Shown here: in pieces, positions 1 to 6,113 of the stretch
Layout of the letters: each line of letters starts with the position of its first letter
Numbering within the stretch: the first letter of the stretch is position 1
Source: Lachnospiraceae bacterium
Lineage (GTDB): Bacteria > Bacillota > Clostridia > Lachnospirales > Lachnospiraceae
Direction of reading: 5' to 3'
NCBI GenBank assembly: GCA_900754855.1
Contig: CAAEEI010000133.1
Span: forward strand, 1 to 13,199
DNA: 13,199 bases
The notes under the pieces: model-generated
Told to the model about the DNA's origin: nothing
The model's input: the letters and a program-made list of their open reading frames with translations, nothing else
Database searches by the model: none
Made by a program: the position numbers and the translations under genes

Positions 1-669
1 GAAAAACTCTTTCAGTTCCTGTCCTCCGCAGGACGCATAAACGTTCTTCAGTTTATCGGCATTTTCCCGCAAAGAAGCATATTTTCCCCGCAGCGTTTCC
101 CCATAATTTTTTCTGCTTTTTTTCTTTTTTCGCTCTTTTTTCCTTTGGCCGGCAGGTTTTTCATTTTCTCCTTCCGCACAGGCTTTATTCTCGTCAGATT
201 TTTCGTTTTCTTCCTGCCCACTGGCTTTGTTCTCAACAGGTTTTTCGTCTTCTTCCTGCCCGCAGGCTTTGTCTATGACAGGATCTTTCCTCTCTCTCTG
301 CGATGAATCCTCCTGTTTCGGAAGCGCCGCTTCTTCCCGAATAGACGCCTGTTCTTTTTTTCTTCGTTTTTCTTCTTTTCTCTCTTCTTTCCTCTTTTTT
401 CTGTCTAAAAATTCTTTCTGGTTTCCTGAAATCTGATTTCCAAATATGCGGATATGATAATCAAATCTTTTATCTATGTAACTGGCTTTCATCCGAAAAA
501 GAGAACAAAACCATGTTACCTTGACCTGCCCTTCCAACGGGCCTTCTGCTTTTTTATCCATTTGAAAAGAATAACGGACAGGCATCCATAAAACCAGAAG
601 AAGCAGACCCAGGGCCACAGCCAGCAGGATTCCGATGATTTTCAACAGAATAAACAGTATATGCAGCAA
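1..669 (-). CDS. DUF2953-like membrane-anchored protein (partial, C-terminus beyond left edge)
   Basis: This is an open frame of 223 codons with no stop, cut by the window edge. The start is a TTG at 669-667, preceded by GGAGG (680-676) with 6 bp spacing; no better-placed ATG is present. Residues 2-27 form one hydrophobic segment (LHILFILLKIIGILLAVALG...), followed by MPVRYSF and a short beta-rich region ending near IRIFGNQISG, the N-terminal pattern I associate with DUF2953 proteins of Clostridia. Residues 80-190 are very rich in Lys, Glu and Arg and include a tandem 14-residue repeat. The family has no firm function; in spore formers it often neighbours sporulation genes, which this window cannot show. 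It is the last visible gene of the corA operon, 43 bp after the preceding gene. The family call is moderate; the reading frame is well supported. Confidence 0.72.
   Translation of the reverse strand, partial: MLHILFILLKIIGILLAVALGLLLLVLWMPVRYSFQMDKKAEGPLEGQVKVTWFCSLFRMKASYIDKRFDYHIRIFGNQISGNQKEFLDRKKRKEERKEEKRRKKEQASIREEAALPKQEDSSQRERKDPVIDKACGQEEDEKPVENKASGQEENEKSDENKACAEGENEKPAGQRKKERKKKKSRKNYGETLRGKYASLRENADKLKNVYASCGGQELKEFF
148..273 (-). repeat. Three tandem 42-bp (14-residue) repeats inside the DUF2953-like gene
   Basis: Three in-frame units follow each other at 273-232, 231-190 and 189-148. They read DKACGQEEDEKPVE, NKASGQEENEKSDE and NKACAEGENEKPAG. The units are degenerate at DNA level but clearly related (consensus NKACGQEENEKPxE). 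They lie in the charged linker after the membrane segment and are probably a length-variable spacer. Confidence 0.75.
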
Positions 670-712
670 AATTTTCCTCCCCTATGCTAAACAGAGATTT
701 AAACCAACATTC

Positions 713-1030
713 TTACCAGGAATCCAAATATTGTTTCATCCTTTGGATTTCTCCTTTATTATACCCTTCCTGCACCAGATTTAAAAGGATTTCTCCCGCT
801 TCTTTGCGCGAAGCTGCCAATGCAATTAATTTCAATCCGCTATGATGATAAAAAGAGTGCCTCATTTCCACACCGCTTAAAACATAAAGAAGATTCTCTT
901 CTTCCGCCGCAGTGGTTATCCCGTACCAGACCGGATATGCACAGTTTTTATTCTGTCGAATCGCTTCAAGAATGCGATCCGCTTCATGGGCAATCCCCTC
1001 ACCGATGATGATATGATCCGCAACCGTCAC
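713..1030 (-). CDS. Small conserved-type protein of unknown function, 105 residues
   Basis: I cannot assign a function. The protein is soluble in appearance (no signal peptide or membrane helix), with an alternating alpha/beta look: MTVADHIIIGEGIAHEADRI, then a strand-like CAYPVWYGITT, then LKLIALAAS followed by two helices. The GTG start at 1030 has GGGGAG just upstream and is the only start with a good ribosome binding site. It begins 18 bp after the pyk stop codon and 43 bp before the DUF2953-like gene, so it is surely cotranscribed with pyk. Similar short proteins next to pyk are, from memory, found in other Lachnospiraceae; none has a known role. The spacing makes translational coupling to pyk plausible. 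Confidence 0.7.
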   Translation of the reverse strand: MTVADHIIIGEGIAHEADRILEAIRQNKNCAYPVWYGITTAAEEENLLYVLSGVEMRHSFYHHSGLKLIALAASRKEAGEILLNLVQEGYNKGEIQRMKQYLDSW

Positions 1031-1048
1031 CTTATTCTCCCCTTTTCT

Positions 1049-2476
1049 CTAGACTTCCCCCATCCGAAAAGCTCTTATCATATTTGTTGTATAAGGATGA
1101 TCCTTTCCCGCAGCAATTCCGGCCGTCATGATGCAGACATCTCCTTTCGAAACAAAATCTATACCTCCGGTCTTTTCCACCGCAGACAAAATCAGTTCAT
1201 CGGTTGTGGAAATTTCCTGAATCTGCATCGAACAGACTCCCCAGTATAATTGCATCCTTTTGCGTACCCAGTCGTGCGGCGTAACCCCGACAATCATGCA
1301 GGAAGGACGAAACGCAGACAAATATCTGGCGGTAGTCCCGGACATGGTTGCCGCAATTATACAGGACGCCTGCAGTTCTTTCGCCACCTGCACCGACATA
1401 TGCGCTATGGTACTTGCTATGGTAATTCTGGATCTGGCTTCTCTTTGCCGCAATGACACATAACCTTCTAAATGCTGTTCCGTTTCCTCTGCGATTTTGG
1501 TCATCATACGAACGGCTTCCACGGGATATTTTCCGGCGGCAGATTCTCCCGACAACATTACCGCATCGGTACCGTCATAAATTGCATTGGCCACATCTGC
1601 CGCTTCCGCCCGTGTTGGACGGGGATGACGCATCATGGAATCCAGCATCTGCGTGGCTGTGATGACCGGTTTCATTTTGGCATTACATTTTTCAATAATC
1701 TTTTTTTGCAAATAAGGAACCTCTTGTGCCGGTATTTCCACTCCGAGATCGCCTCTGGCAATCATAATGCCGTCTGCCCAGTCAATGATTTCATCAATAT
1801 GGGCAATCCCTTCTTCATTTTCAATCTTGGCAATGAGGAATACTTCCTTTTTTTCTTCCTGACAGATACGGCGAATCTGCGCAATAGCCGTTTTGTCCCG
1901 GACAAAAGAGGCGGCAATAAAATCAATCCCCTCCCGCAATCCAAATCGAATATCTTCCTGATCTCTTCTGGTAATCGGCGGAAGGTTTACCCGTACTCCC
2001 GGGACATTGACGCCTTTGTTGGATTTCAGTTCTCCTCCGTGCACCACTCTGCACATCAGCGCCTTTTCATGGATTTCCTCCACCTGCAAACGCAAAATGC
2101 CGTCGTCAATTAACAGAACATCCCCACGGGTTACCTCTCCGGGCAGCTGAGGATAGCTGATGGAAAAGCCTTCTTCCGTCCCCAGCATCTCCTCCGTGGT
2201 CACCCGGATTAATTTTCCCTCTTTTAAGAAAACAGAATCCTGATGCATTTTACCCGTGCGAATTTCCGGTCCTTTCGTGTCCAGTAAAATCCCCACGGGT
2301 ATTCCCATCTTTTCTCCTGCACGCCTGACCATGGCAATTCTCCGGCGGTGTTCCTCCCTGTTTCCGTGGGAAAAGTTTAACCGGGCTATATCCATACCTG
2401 CCTGTATCATCTGAAGCAGCGTAGTTTCCTCATCCGTTGCCGGTCCAAGGGTGCAGATAATTTTTGTTTTTTTCAT
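1049..2476 (-). CDS. pyk: Pyruvate kinase
   Basis: It catalyses the last step of glycolysis, phosphoenolpyruvate + ADP to pyruvate + ATP, in the cytosol. The ATG at 2476 is chosen over an in-frame start 42 bp upstream because AAGGAG lies 7 bp before it and MKKTKIICTLGPA is the normal family N-terminus. The product has 475 residues, the usual short form; the extra C-terminal PEP-utiliser-like domain of Bacillus enzymes is absent. Visible motifs are ARLNFSHG (31-38), LLDTKGPEIRTG (64-75), the catalytic Lys and metal-binding Glu in AKIEN (216-220), ARGDLGVEI (240-248), TATQML (273-278) and DAVMLSGESAAGKYP (304-318). Glu71 in TKGPE matches the residue that marks potassium-dependent enzymes. The gene lies 55 bp after the rhomboid-like gene, within the same operon. 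Confidence 0.97.
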   Translation of the reverse strand: MKKTKIICTLGPATDEETTLLQMIQAGMDIARLNFSHGNREEHRRRIAMVRRAGEKMGIPVGILLDTKGPEIRTGKMHQDSVFLKEGKLIRVTTEEMLGTEEGFSISYPQLPGEVTRGDVLLIDDGILRLQVEEIHEKALMCRVVHGGELKSNKGVNVPGVRVNLPPITRRDQEDIRFGLREGIDFIAASFVRDKTAIAQIRRICQEEKKEVFLIAKIENEEGIAHIDEIIDWADGIMIARGDLGVEIPAQEVPYLQKKIIEKCNAKMKPVITATQMLDSMMRHPRPTRAEAADVANAIYDGTDAVMLSGESAAGKYPVEAVRMMTKIAEETEQHLEGYVSLRQREARSRITIASTIAHMSVQVAKELQASCIIAATMSGTTARYLSAFRPSCMIVGVTPHDWVRKRMQLYWGVCSMQIQEISTTDELILSAVEKTGGIDFVSKGDVCIMTAGIAAGKDHPYTTNMIRAFRMGEV

Positions 2477-2531
2477 AAAAGCTCCTTCCATCATAAGAAG
2501 GGCCAGACAAAAGTTCAAAAAACGACCAGAA

Positions 2532-3356
2532 TCATTTTATATGCGTATGCGTAAACAGGTGCTCGTTACAATACTCATAATTTCCATTACATTTTGAACA
2601 ATATCTAAATTCCAGATTAGGATCATCCAACTCTGTTCTTTTGCAGACTGCACATTGATGACGGTATCCTTTTTCACTCTGCGATACCGCTCGCTTGTAT
2701 TTTACCTTCCGATGAACTTCTTTTGGAGAAATTTTTCTGTAATTCCTTGTGGAGAAATAAAACAGAAGGAAGTTAAGCAGGCTGACCACAATGGCCACTT
2801 TTGTACCTATGCCTCCCTGAAGGAAAGACCAGGCAAGCAGCGCCACGTCAATCCATGCCATCCACTTTACTTTCAGCGGTAAAATACCGTACAGATAGAC
2901 CTGCATCTCCGGAAAAATTGCCGCATAAGCCAGAAACATGGAAAGATTCAGATAATAGGTATCCATAAATATGCTGTATTTATATGGATAAGGGGTTATG
3001 GCATAAACCAGAAATGCTGAACCGATGGTTCCCAGCACCCCAATCAGAATATACATGTTAAATTTGAATGCGCCCCAGACCTGTACCAGAGATTGTCCGA
3101 TAGAATAATAAAACAACAGAACAAAGATCAGAAAAATGATGTTTGTTGTCGGCGCTGCCGCCAGAAAGGTAAAGAGACGCCATACCTGTCCATGTAAAAC
3201 CATATAAGGATTCAGACTCAGCACATCATAATAAAATCTGCCTCCTGAGATAATATCCAAACCTGCGCCAATGGCATATAAAGCAACAATGTATAATGGC
3301 AAATTGGTTATGGCATATTTTCCAAACTTTTGTTCCAGCCGATATAACCAGTTCAT
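2532..3356 (-). CDS. Rhomboid-like membrane protein with C-terminal zinc ribbon, probably not a protease
   Basis: The 274-residue protein has about six hydrophobic segments (roughly 18-36, 72-92, 100-121, 134-150, 153-180 and 186-203), then a basic stretch and a cysteine cluster: C235, C238, C253, C256 and C263, with H266, H270 and H272 nearby, arranged like a zinc ribbon. The GQVWRLFTF segment (57-64) has the Trp-Arg pair of the rhomboid/Derlin L1 loop. The catalytic GxSG serine motif and the histidine of the active-site helix are not seen; the nearest match is GTIGSA. This suggests a rhomboid-like pseudoprotease, perhaps a membrane chaperone or quality-control factor. The start is supported by GAGGAGG just upstream. 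It is 23 bp after corA and 55 bp before pyk. The fold assignment is moderate; the lack of a catalytic dyad is read directly from the sequence. Confidence 0.8.
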   Translation of the reverse strand: MNWLYRLEQKFGKYAITNLPLYIVALYAIGAGLDIISGGRFYYDVLSLNPYMVLHGQVWRLFTFLAAAPTTNIIFLIFVLLFYYSIGQSLVQVWGAFKFNMYILIGVLGTIGSAFLVYAITPYPYKYSIFMDTYYLNLSMFLAYAAIFPEMQVYLYGILPLKVKWMAWIDVALLAWSFLQGGIGTKVAIVVSLLNFLLFYFSTRNYRKISPKEVHRKVKYKRAVSQSEKGYRHQCAVCKRTELDDPNLEFRYCSKCNGNYEYCNEHLFTHTHIK

Positions 3357-3379
3357 TCAACTCCTCCTCTATTATGTTC

Positions 3380-4318
3380 TTATTTCAAATTTTTATTCTT
3401 TCCGATAATGATTCCCGCAATGAGGGTCAGCAAAAAGGAAATCGCACAGATGATCCAGAAACCCCACGGATGATGTTCCAGCGGAATACCGCCCACATTC
3501 ATGCCAAAGGCACTGGTCACGATGGTCGGAACCGTAAGGACAATCGTAATAACCGATAAAAATTTCATTACAATATTCAGGTTATTGGAAATAACAGAAG
3601 CAAACGCATCCATGGTTCCACTTAAAATATCACTGTATATTTTTGCCATCTCTATGGCCTGCTTATTTTCGATAATAACGTCTTCCAATAGTTCTTCGTC
3701 ATCTTCATAACGGGGTATGGAAGTATTTCGCATCAGTTTTTCCAGTACCATCTCATTACCACGCAGGGAAGTCGTGATGTAGACGAGCCCTTTTTCCAGT
3801 TCAAGCATTTCGATCAGTTCCTGGTTACGTTGTGAAATATGCAGTTTCTTCTCTACTTCATTACTTTTTTTGTCAATAATACGCAGAAACTGCAAAAACA
3901 TAGCCGCATTACGATACAACATCTGATATAGAAATCTTGTACGTTTCTGCGTCCGGAAATTACGCATCCGTCCGTCCATAAACACCGTAAGTACCGGCGT
4001 ATCCACCAGACAGACCGTAATGATATGCTCCTGTGTAAGATAGATACCGAACGGGATGGTATAAAACGACTCTTTTCCTCCCCGTTCTTCTGTCGTTGGA
4101 ATATCCAGAATAATCAACGTATACTTTTCTTCCACCGCAATTCGTGAACGTTCTTCCTCATCAAGAGGTCCTTTTAAGTCATCCAGATCAATACCGAACT
4201 GCTCGGATACTTCAATCAGTTCATCCTGTGTCGGATTAGTCAGAGCAACCCAGCTTCCTTCCTCTGCCGCAGGAATTTTCTGAACTCTGCCGTCCATCGT
4301 CTTAAAAATTCTTATCAT
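3380..4318 (-). CDS. corA: CorA-family magnesium/divalent metal transporter
   Basis: It forms a pentameric inner-membrane channel for Mg2+ (in some members Co2+, Ni2+ or Zn2+ efflux). The 312-residue product has a large soluble N-terminal domain (about 1-245) with a long helical stalk (130-245), two C-terminal membrane helices (about 251-270 and 286-306) and the family signature GMN at 272-274, at the end of the first helix, in FGMNVGG. The tail KNKNLK is basic, as expected for CorA. The ATG at 4318 (MIRIFKTMDG) is preferred over an upstream in-frame start at 4366, since GAGGGAAG lies just before it. It is the first gene of the five-gene operon, with a 97-nt leader from the predicted promoter. 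No M-box-like magnesium riboswitch is recognised in that leader, which is too short for one. Confidence 0.93.
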   Translation of the reverse strand: MIRIFKTMDGRVQKIPAAEEGSWVALTNPTQDELIEVSEQFGIDLDDLKGPLDEEERSRIAVEEKYTLIILDIPTTEERGGKESFYTIPFGIYLTQEHIITVCLVDTPVLTVFMDGRMRNFRTQKRTRFLYQMLYRNAAMFLQFLRIIDKKSNEVEKKLHISQRNQELIEMLELEKGLVYITTSLRGNEMVLEKLMRNTSIPRYEDDEELLEDVIIENKQAIEMAKIYSDILSGTMDAFASVISNNLNIVMKFLSVITIVLTVPTIVTSAFGMNVGGIPLEHHPWGFWIICAISFLLTLIAGIIIGKNKNLK

Positions 4319-4415
4319 GGGACTTCCCTCTTTCCGTATTATTATTTTACGGCAATATAACCTCAAGTTCCCACGGAATCAACTTCCCGAAACTTTTCCC
4401 CTCATAGAAACCGCT
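4316..4415 (-). other. 5' leader of the corA operon
   Basis: This is the predicted untranslated leader between the promoter and corA. It can form a weak CCGTA/TACGG stem with an A/T-rich loop near its 3' end and an AAGTT/AACTT stem in the middle. The ribosome binding site (GAGGGAAG) is near the end. I see no known riboswitch core. Confidence 0.4.
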
Positions 4416-4421
4416 TTTATC

Positions 4422-4450
4422 ATTATAAAGAATTAACCAACCTTTGTCAA
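4422..4450 (-). promoter_or_regulatory. Consensus sigma-A promoter for the corA operon
   Basis: On the minus strand the -35 box is TTGACA (4450-4445) and the -10 box is TATAAT (4427-4422), separated by exactly 17 bp, a perfect match to the housekeeping consensus. Transcription would start near 4415. The -35 box lies only about 5 bp from the edge of the palindromic repeat copy. Confidence 0.85.
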
Positions 4451-4455
4451 ACCAA

Positions 4456-4590
4456 AGAACAACGAGTTCCGCCGGCGGAATATTTGCGCCGGATGCGGCC
4501 GTATCAGCACAGCTTTTTCTCGCACGAGTGCGCATCCCCCGGAGAGTTTTTCTTTGACCGGATATGACGTAATTTCCGATCAAAGAAAAA
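4456..4590. repeat. Dispersed palindromic repeat, copy A (intergenic)
   Basis: This stretch of about 135 bp matches 10615-10750 at roughly three quarters of positions with one single-base gap. It begins AGAACAA, contains the perfect 14-bp palindrome TTCCGCCGGCGGAA (4467-4480), then a GCGCCG...ATCAGCAC block, a small CGCAC/GTGCG stem (4521-4532) and finally a 44-nt near-perfect palindrome (4547-4590) with outer arms TTTTTCTTTGA and TCAAAGAAAAA. That palindrome translates as FSLTGYDVISDQRK on the plus strand and FSLIGNYVISGQRK on the minus strand. It lies between the rbr terminator and the corA promoter. No transposase or target-site duplication is seen. Confidence 0.85.
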
Positions 4591-4629
4591 AGCTGCACAG
4601 AAAATCTTCCATCGAATTCTGTACAGCTT
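4579..4629 (-). terminator. Rho-independent terminator of rubrerythrin
   Basis: Read on the minus strand, AAGCTGTACAGAA (4629-4617) pairs with TTCTGTGCAGCTT (4602-4590), a 13-bp stem with one G-U pair and a 14-nt loop. It is followed directly by a T-rich run (TTTTCTTTGA), which is also the outer arm of the repeat's 44-nt palindrome. The stem lies about 80 bp after the rbr stop codon. Confidence 0.85.
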
Positions 4630-4710
4630 CCGACTGCATAAAGTCAGCCTCCACTAAGCCTGCGGCAATTTCATCTCTCTGCCCTGCGCCGTTTAATCCG
4701 GCAGCGGCTA

Positions 4711-5379
4711 TTAGTAGTTTTCTTTTCTTACTTCAAAGTAGCTCTGGGAATATTTACATACCGGGCAAACTTCCGGAGCTTTCTTTCCGATAACAAGGTG
4801 TCCACATACGCGGCATTCCCACATTGTCTCTTCTGCTTTTTCGAATACTTTCTGCATCTCTACATTATTTAATAATGCAAGATAACGTTCTTCATGCGCT
4901 TTCTCGATGGCGCCAACCTGACGGAAACGTTCTGCCAGATCATGGAAGCCTTCTTCGTCAGCTTCTTTTGCCATACGATCATACATATCTGTCCACTCAT
5001 AGTTTTCACCTGCTGCAGCAGCGGCAAGGTTATCTGCAGTTGTGCCGATTCCACCCAACTCCTGGAACCATACGCGGGCATGTTCCTGTTCGTTGCGAGC
5101 TGTTTTTAAGAAAATCTCTGCTAACTGATCATAACCTTCTTTACTTGCCACGTTGGCAAAGTAAGTATATTTATTTCTCGCCTGGCTTTCTCCGGCAAAA
5201 GCATCCTGCAGGTTTTTCTCTGTCTTTGTTCCTGCATAAGGATTCTTAGCGTCTTTCGCTGGTTCTTCTTCTATTTTTTCGAAAACAGATGCCGGCTGTT
5301 TACATAACGGACAAACGTAATCTGCTGGTAATTCTCCTTCATAAATATAACCACATACTGTACAACGATACTTAACCAT
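4711..5379 (-). CDS. rbr: Rubrerythrin with N- and C-terminal rubredoxin domains
   Basis: This non-haem iron peroxidase reduces hydrogen peroxide to water with electrons passed through rubredoxin, a main oxidative defence of anaerobes. The 222-residue protein has three parts. An N-terminal rubredoxin-like iron site has C6, C9, C23 and C26. A ferritin-like four-helix domain (about 50-170) carries the diiron ligands E64 (FAGESQARN), E97 and H100 (NEQEHA), E125 and E128 (GENYEWT) and E159 and H162 (EKAH). A C-terminal rubredoxin has C189, C192, C205 and C208. Standard rubrerythrins lack the N-terminal domain and reverse rubrerythrins lack the C-terminal one, so this carries both. AGGAGG lies upstream at a slightly long 11 bp. 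It is a single-gene unit with its own promoter, operator-like site and terminator. Confidence 0.96.
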   Translation of the reverse strand: MVKYRCTVCGYIYEGELPADYVCPLCKQPASVFEKIEEEPAKDAKNPYAGTKTEKNLQDAFAGESQARNKYTYFANVASKEGYDQLAEIFLKTARNEQEHARVWFQELGGIGTTADNLAAAAAGENYEWTDMYDRMAKEADEEGFHDLAERFRQVGAIEKAHEERYLALLNNVEMQKVFEKAEETMWECRVCGHLVIGKKAPEVCPVCKYSQSYFEVRKENY

Positions 5380-5411
5380 AGTTTATTTTTCCTCCTGTTT
5401 TTCCTTTAAAT

Positions 5412-5432
5412 TAACAATAATAATAATCGTTA
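5412..5432 (-). promoter_or_regulatory. PerR/Fur-like operator candidate
   Basis: The 21-bp site TAACGATTATTATTATTGTTA (minus strand) has outer TAAC/GTTA symmetry and an AT-rich centre. It resembles the 7-1-7 Fur/PerR box at about 11 of 14 informative positions. It covers the expected transcription start of rbr, where a repressor would block initiation. PerR control of rubrerythrin is known in clostridia; here it is inferred. Confidence 0.5.
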
Positions 5433-5437
5433 CTGTT

Positions 5438-5465
5438 ATATTACCACAGAATTTTATCTTGTCAA
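5438..5465 (-). promoter_or_regulatory. Sigma-A promoter for rubrerythrin
   Basis: On the minus strand TTGACA (5465-5460) is followed by 16 bp and TAATAT (5443-5438); TATAAC three bases further is an alternative -10. The start point would be near 5430, about 50 nt before the start codon, inside the operator-like site. Confidence 0.75.
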
Positions 5466-5467
5466 GC

Positions 5468-5515
5468 TTTTTTCCAAAAGAAAACCTGCGTTTAATCGCT
5501 TAACTTTCAGGTTTT
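5468..5515 (-). terminator. Possible terminator after the LysM gene
   Basis: Read on the minus strand, AAAACCTG (5515-5508) pairs with CAGGTTTT (5488-5481) around a 19-nt loop, followed by CTTTTGGAAAAAAG, which has only a short T run. The upstream arm overlaps the last codons of the LysM gene. It is a moderate candidate and would insulate the rbr promoter just downstream. Confidence 0.5.
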
Positions 5516-5877
5516 TCTGCCGGAACCAGAAGAATCGTTCCCGGTTTCAACTTCTGTTCTGCAAGAACCTTATTGATTCGGGCCAGTTCCTCGAAAGACA
5601 CGGAAAGTTTTTTCAAAATTTCTCCTATGGTTTCCCCTTTTTTTACCACGTAAGGGCGAAATCCCATCTGCCCCGGCGCTGCCTCGGCCGGAATACAGAT
5701 CTCATCTCCGGGCTGCAGGTGATAAACATCCACAAAAGGATTAAGATCCAGGAGCACACGCACCCTCGTATGATGTTTTTTGGCGATGCCGTACAGCGTA
5801 TCCCCCTGTTCCACCACGTGTACAGGACCCGGACAGGCGCTTTGATTACACATGCTTAAATAGATTTTTTTATCCAA
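5500..5877 (-). CDS. Small protein with two LysM domains
   Basis: LysM modules bind N-acetylglucosamine-containing polymers such as peptidoglycan. This 125-residue protein has one at about 19-63 (VHVVEQGDTLYGIAKKH... PGDEICIP) and a second at 75-119 (PYVVKKGETIGEIL... LKPGTILLVP). There is no signal peptide; the N-terminus is MDKKIYLSMCNQSACPG, so export by the usual route is unlikely. In spore formers such proteins can be placed on the forespore surface (SafA-like), but that is only a possibility here. The start is a TTG at 5877, supported by GAGGGG 7 bp upstream; an internal ATG at 5853 has no ribosome binding site. It stands alone, divergent from the large activase gene, with a possible terminator at its end. 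No convincing promoter is seen. Confidence 0.85.
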   Translation of the reverse strand: MDKKIYLSMCNQSACPGPVHVVEQGDTLYGIAKKHHTRVRVLLDLNPFVDVYHLQPGDEICIPAEAAPGQMGFRPYVVKKGETIGEILKKLSVSFEELARINKVLAEQKLKPGTILLVPAEKPES

Positions 5878-5972
5878 AATATATCCCCTCTTTTTCCTTT
5901 ACCATAACTGTATGTTTGGGACAAAATCTGTGCTACTGCTTCTTTACCCTTGTTTATTTTTTTCGAAAAATG

Positions 5973-6001
5973 TTGTATTTTAAAAACAGTTCGTTTATAA
6001 T
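5973..6001 (+). promoter_or_regulatory. Sigma-A promoter for the activase-fusion gene
   Basis: TTGTAT (5973-5978) and TATAAT (5996-6001) are separated by 17 bp. The predicted start near 6008 gives a leader of about 106 nt before the ATG at 6114. Confidence 0.75.
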
Positions 6002-6026
6002 AGGTAAGAATTTGCGTTAACCAAGG

Positions 6027-6046
6027 CAGAGATACTCTGTTTTCTT
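6027..6046 (+). promoter_or_regulatory. Small leader hairpin followed by a T-rich run
   Basis: CAGAG (6027-6031) pairs with CTCTG (6035-6039) around a 3-nt loop and is followed by TTTTCTT. It lies about 20 nt into the predicted leader of the activase gene. It could be a weak attenuator, but a 5-bp stem is small. Confidence 0.3.
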
Positions 6047-6113
6047 ATTATATCAGCTTATTATTACACTACTACGCTAAATAATTACATTACAAAGGAG
6101 TTGACAAGGATTA

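Noticed and set aside
48..236. 62-residue basic minus-strand open frame
   Set aside because: It is out of frame within the DUF2953-like gene, whose longer frame (from TTG 669) has a membrane segment and a good ribosome binding site.
1472..2113. 213-residue plus-strand open frame opposite pyk
   Set aside because: It is antisense to conserved pyruvate kinase codons and has no recognisable domain.
4316..4415. Mg2+-sensing M-box riboswitch before corA
   Set aside because: The leader is only about 100 nt and lacks a recognisable M-box core; only small weak stems are seen.
4347..4598. 83-residue minus-strand open frame between corA and rbr
   Set aside because: It is made of repeat copy A and then runs straight through the consensus corA promoter and leader. 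No ribosome binding site or family was seen, so it is best read as a by-product of the repeat.
4554..4793. 79-residue plus-strand open frame overlapping the rbr end
   Set aside because: It consists of the repeat, the rbr terminator and the antisense of rbr codons, with no ribosome binding site.
5878..5930. Sporulation sigma-factor promoter for the LysM gene
   Set aside because: A CATACAG-like segment was considered, but neither the -10 nor the -35 matches sigma-E or sigma-K well enough.
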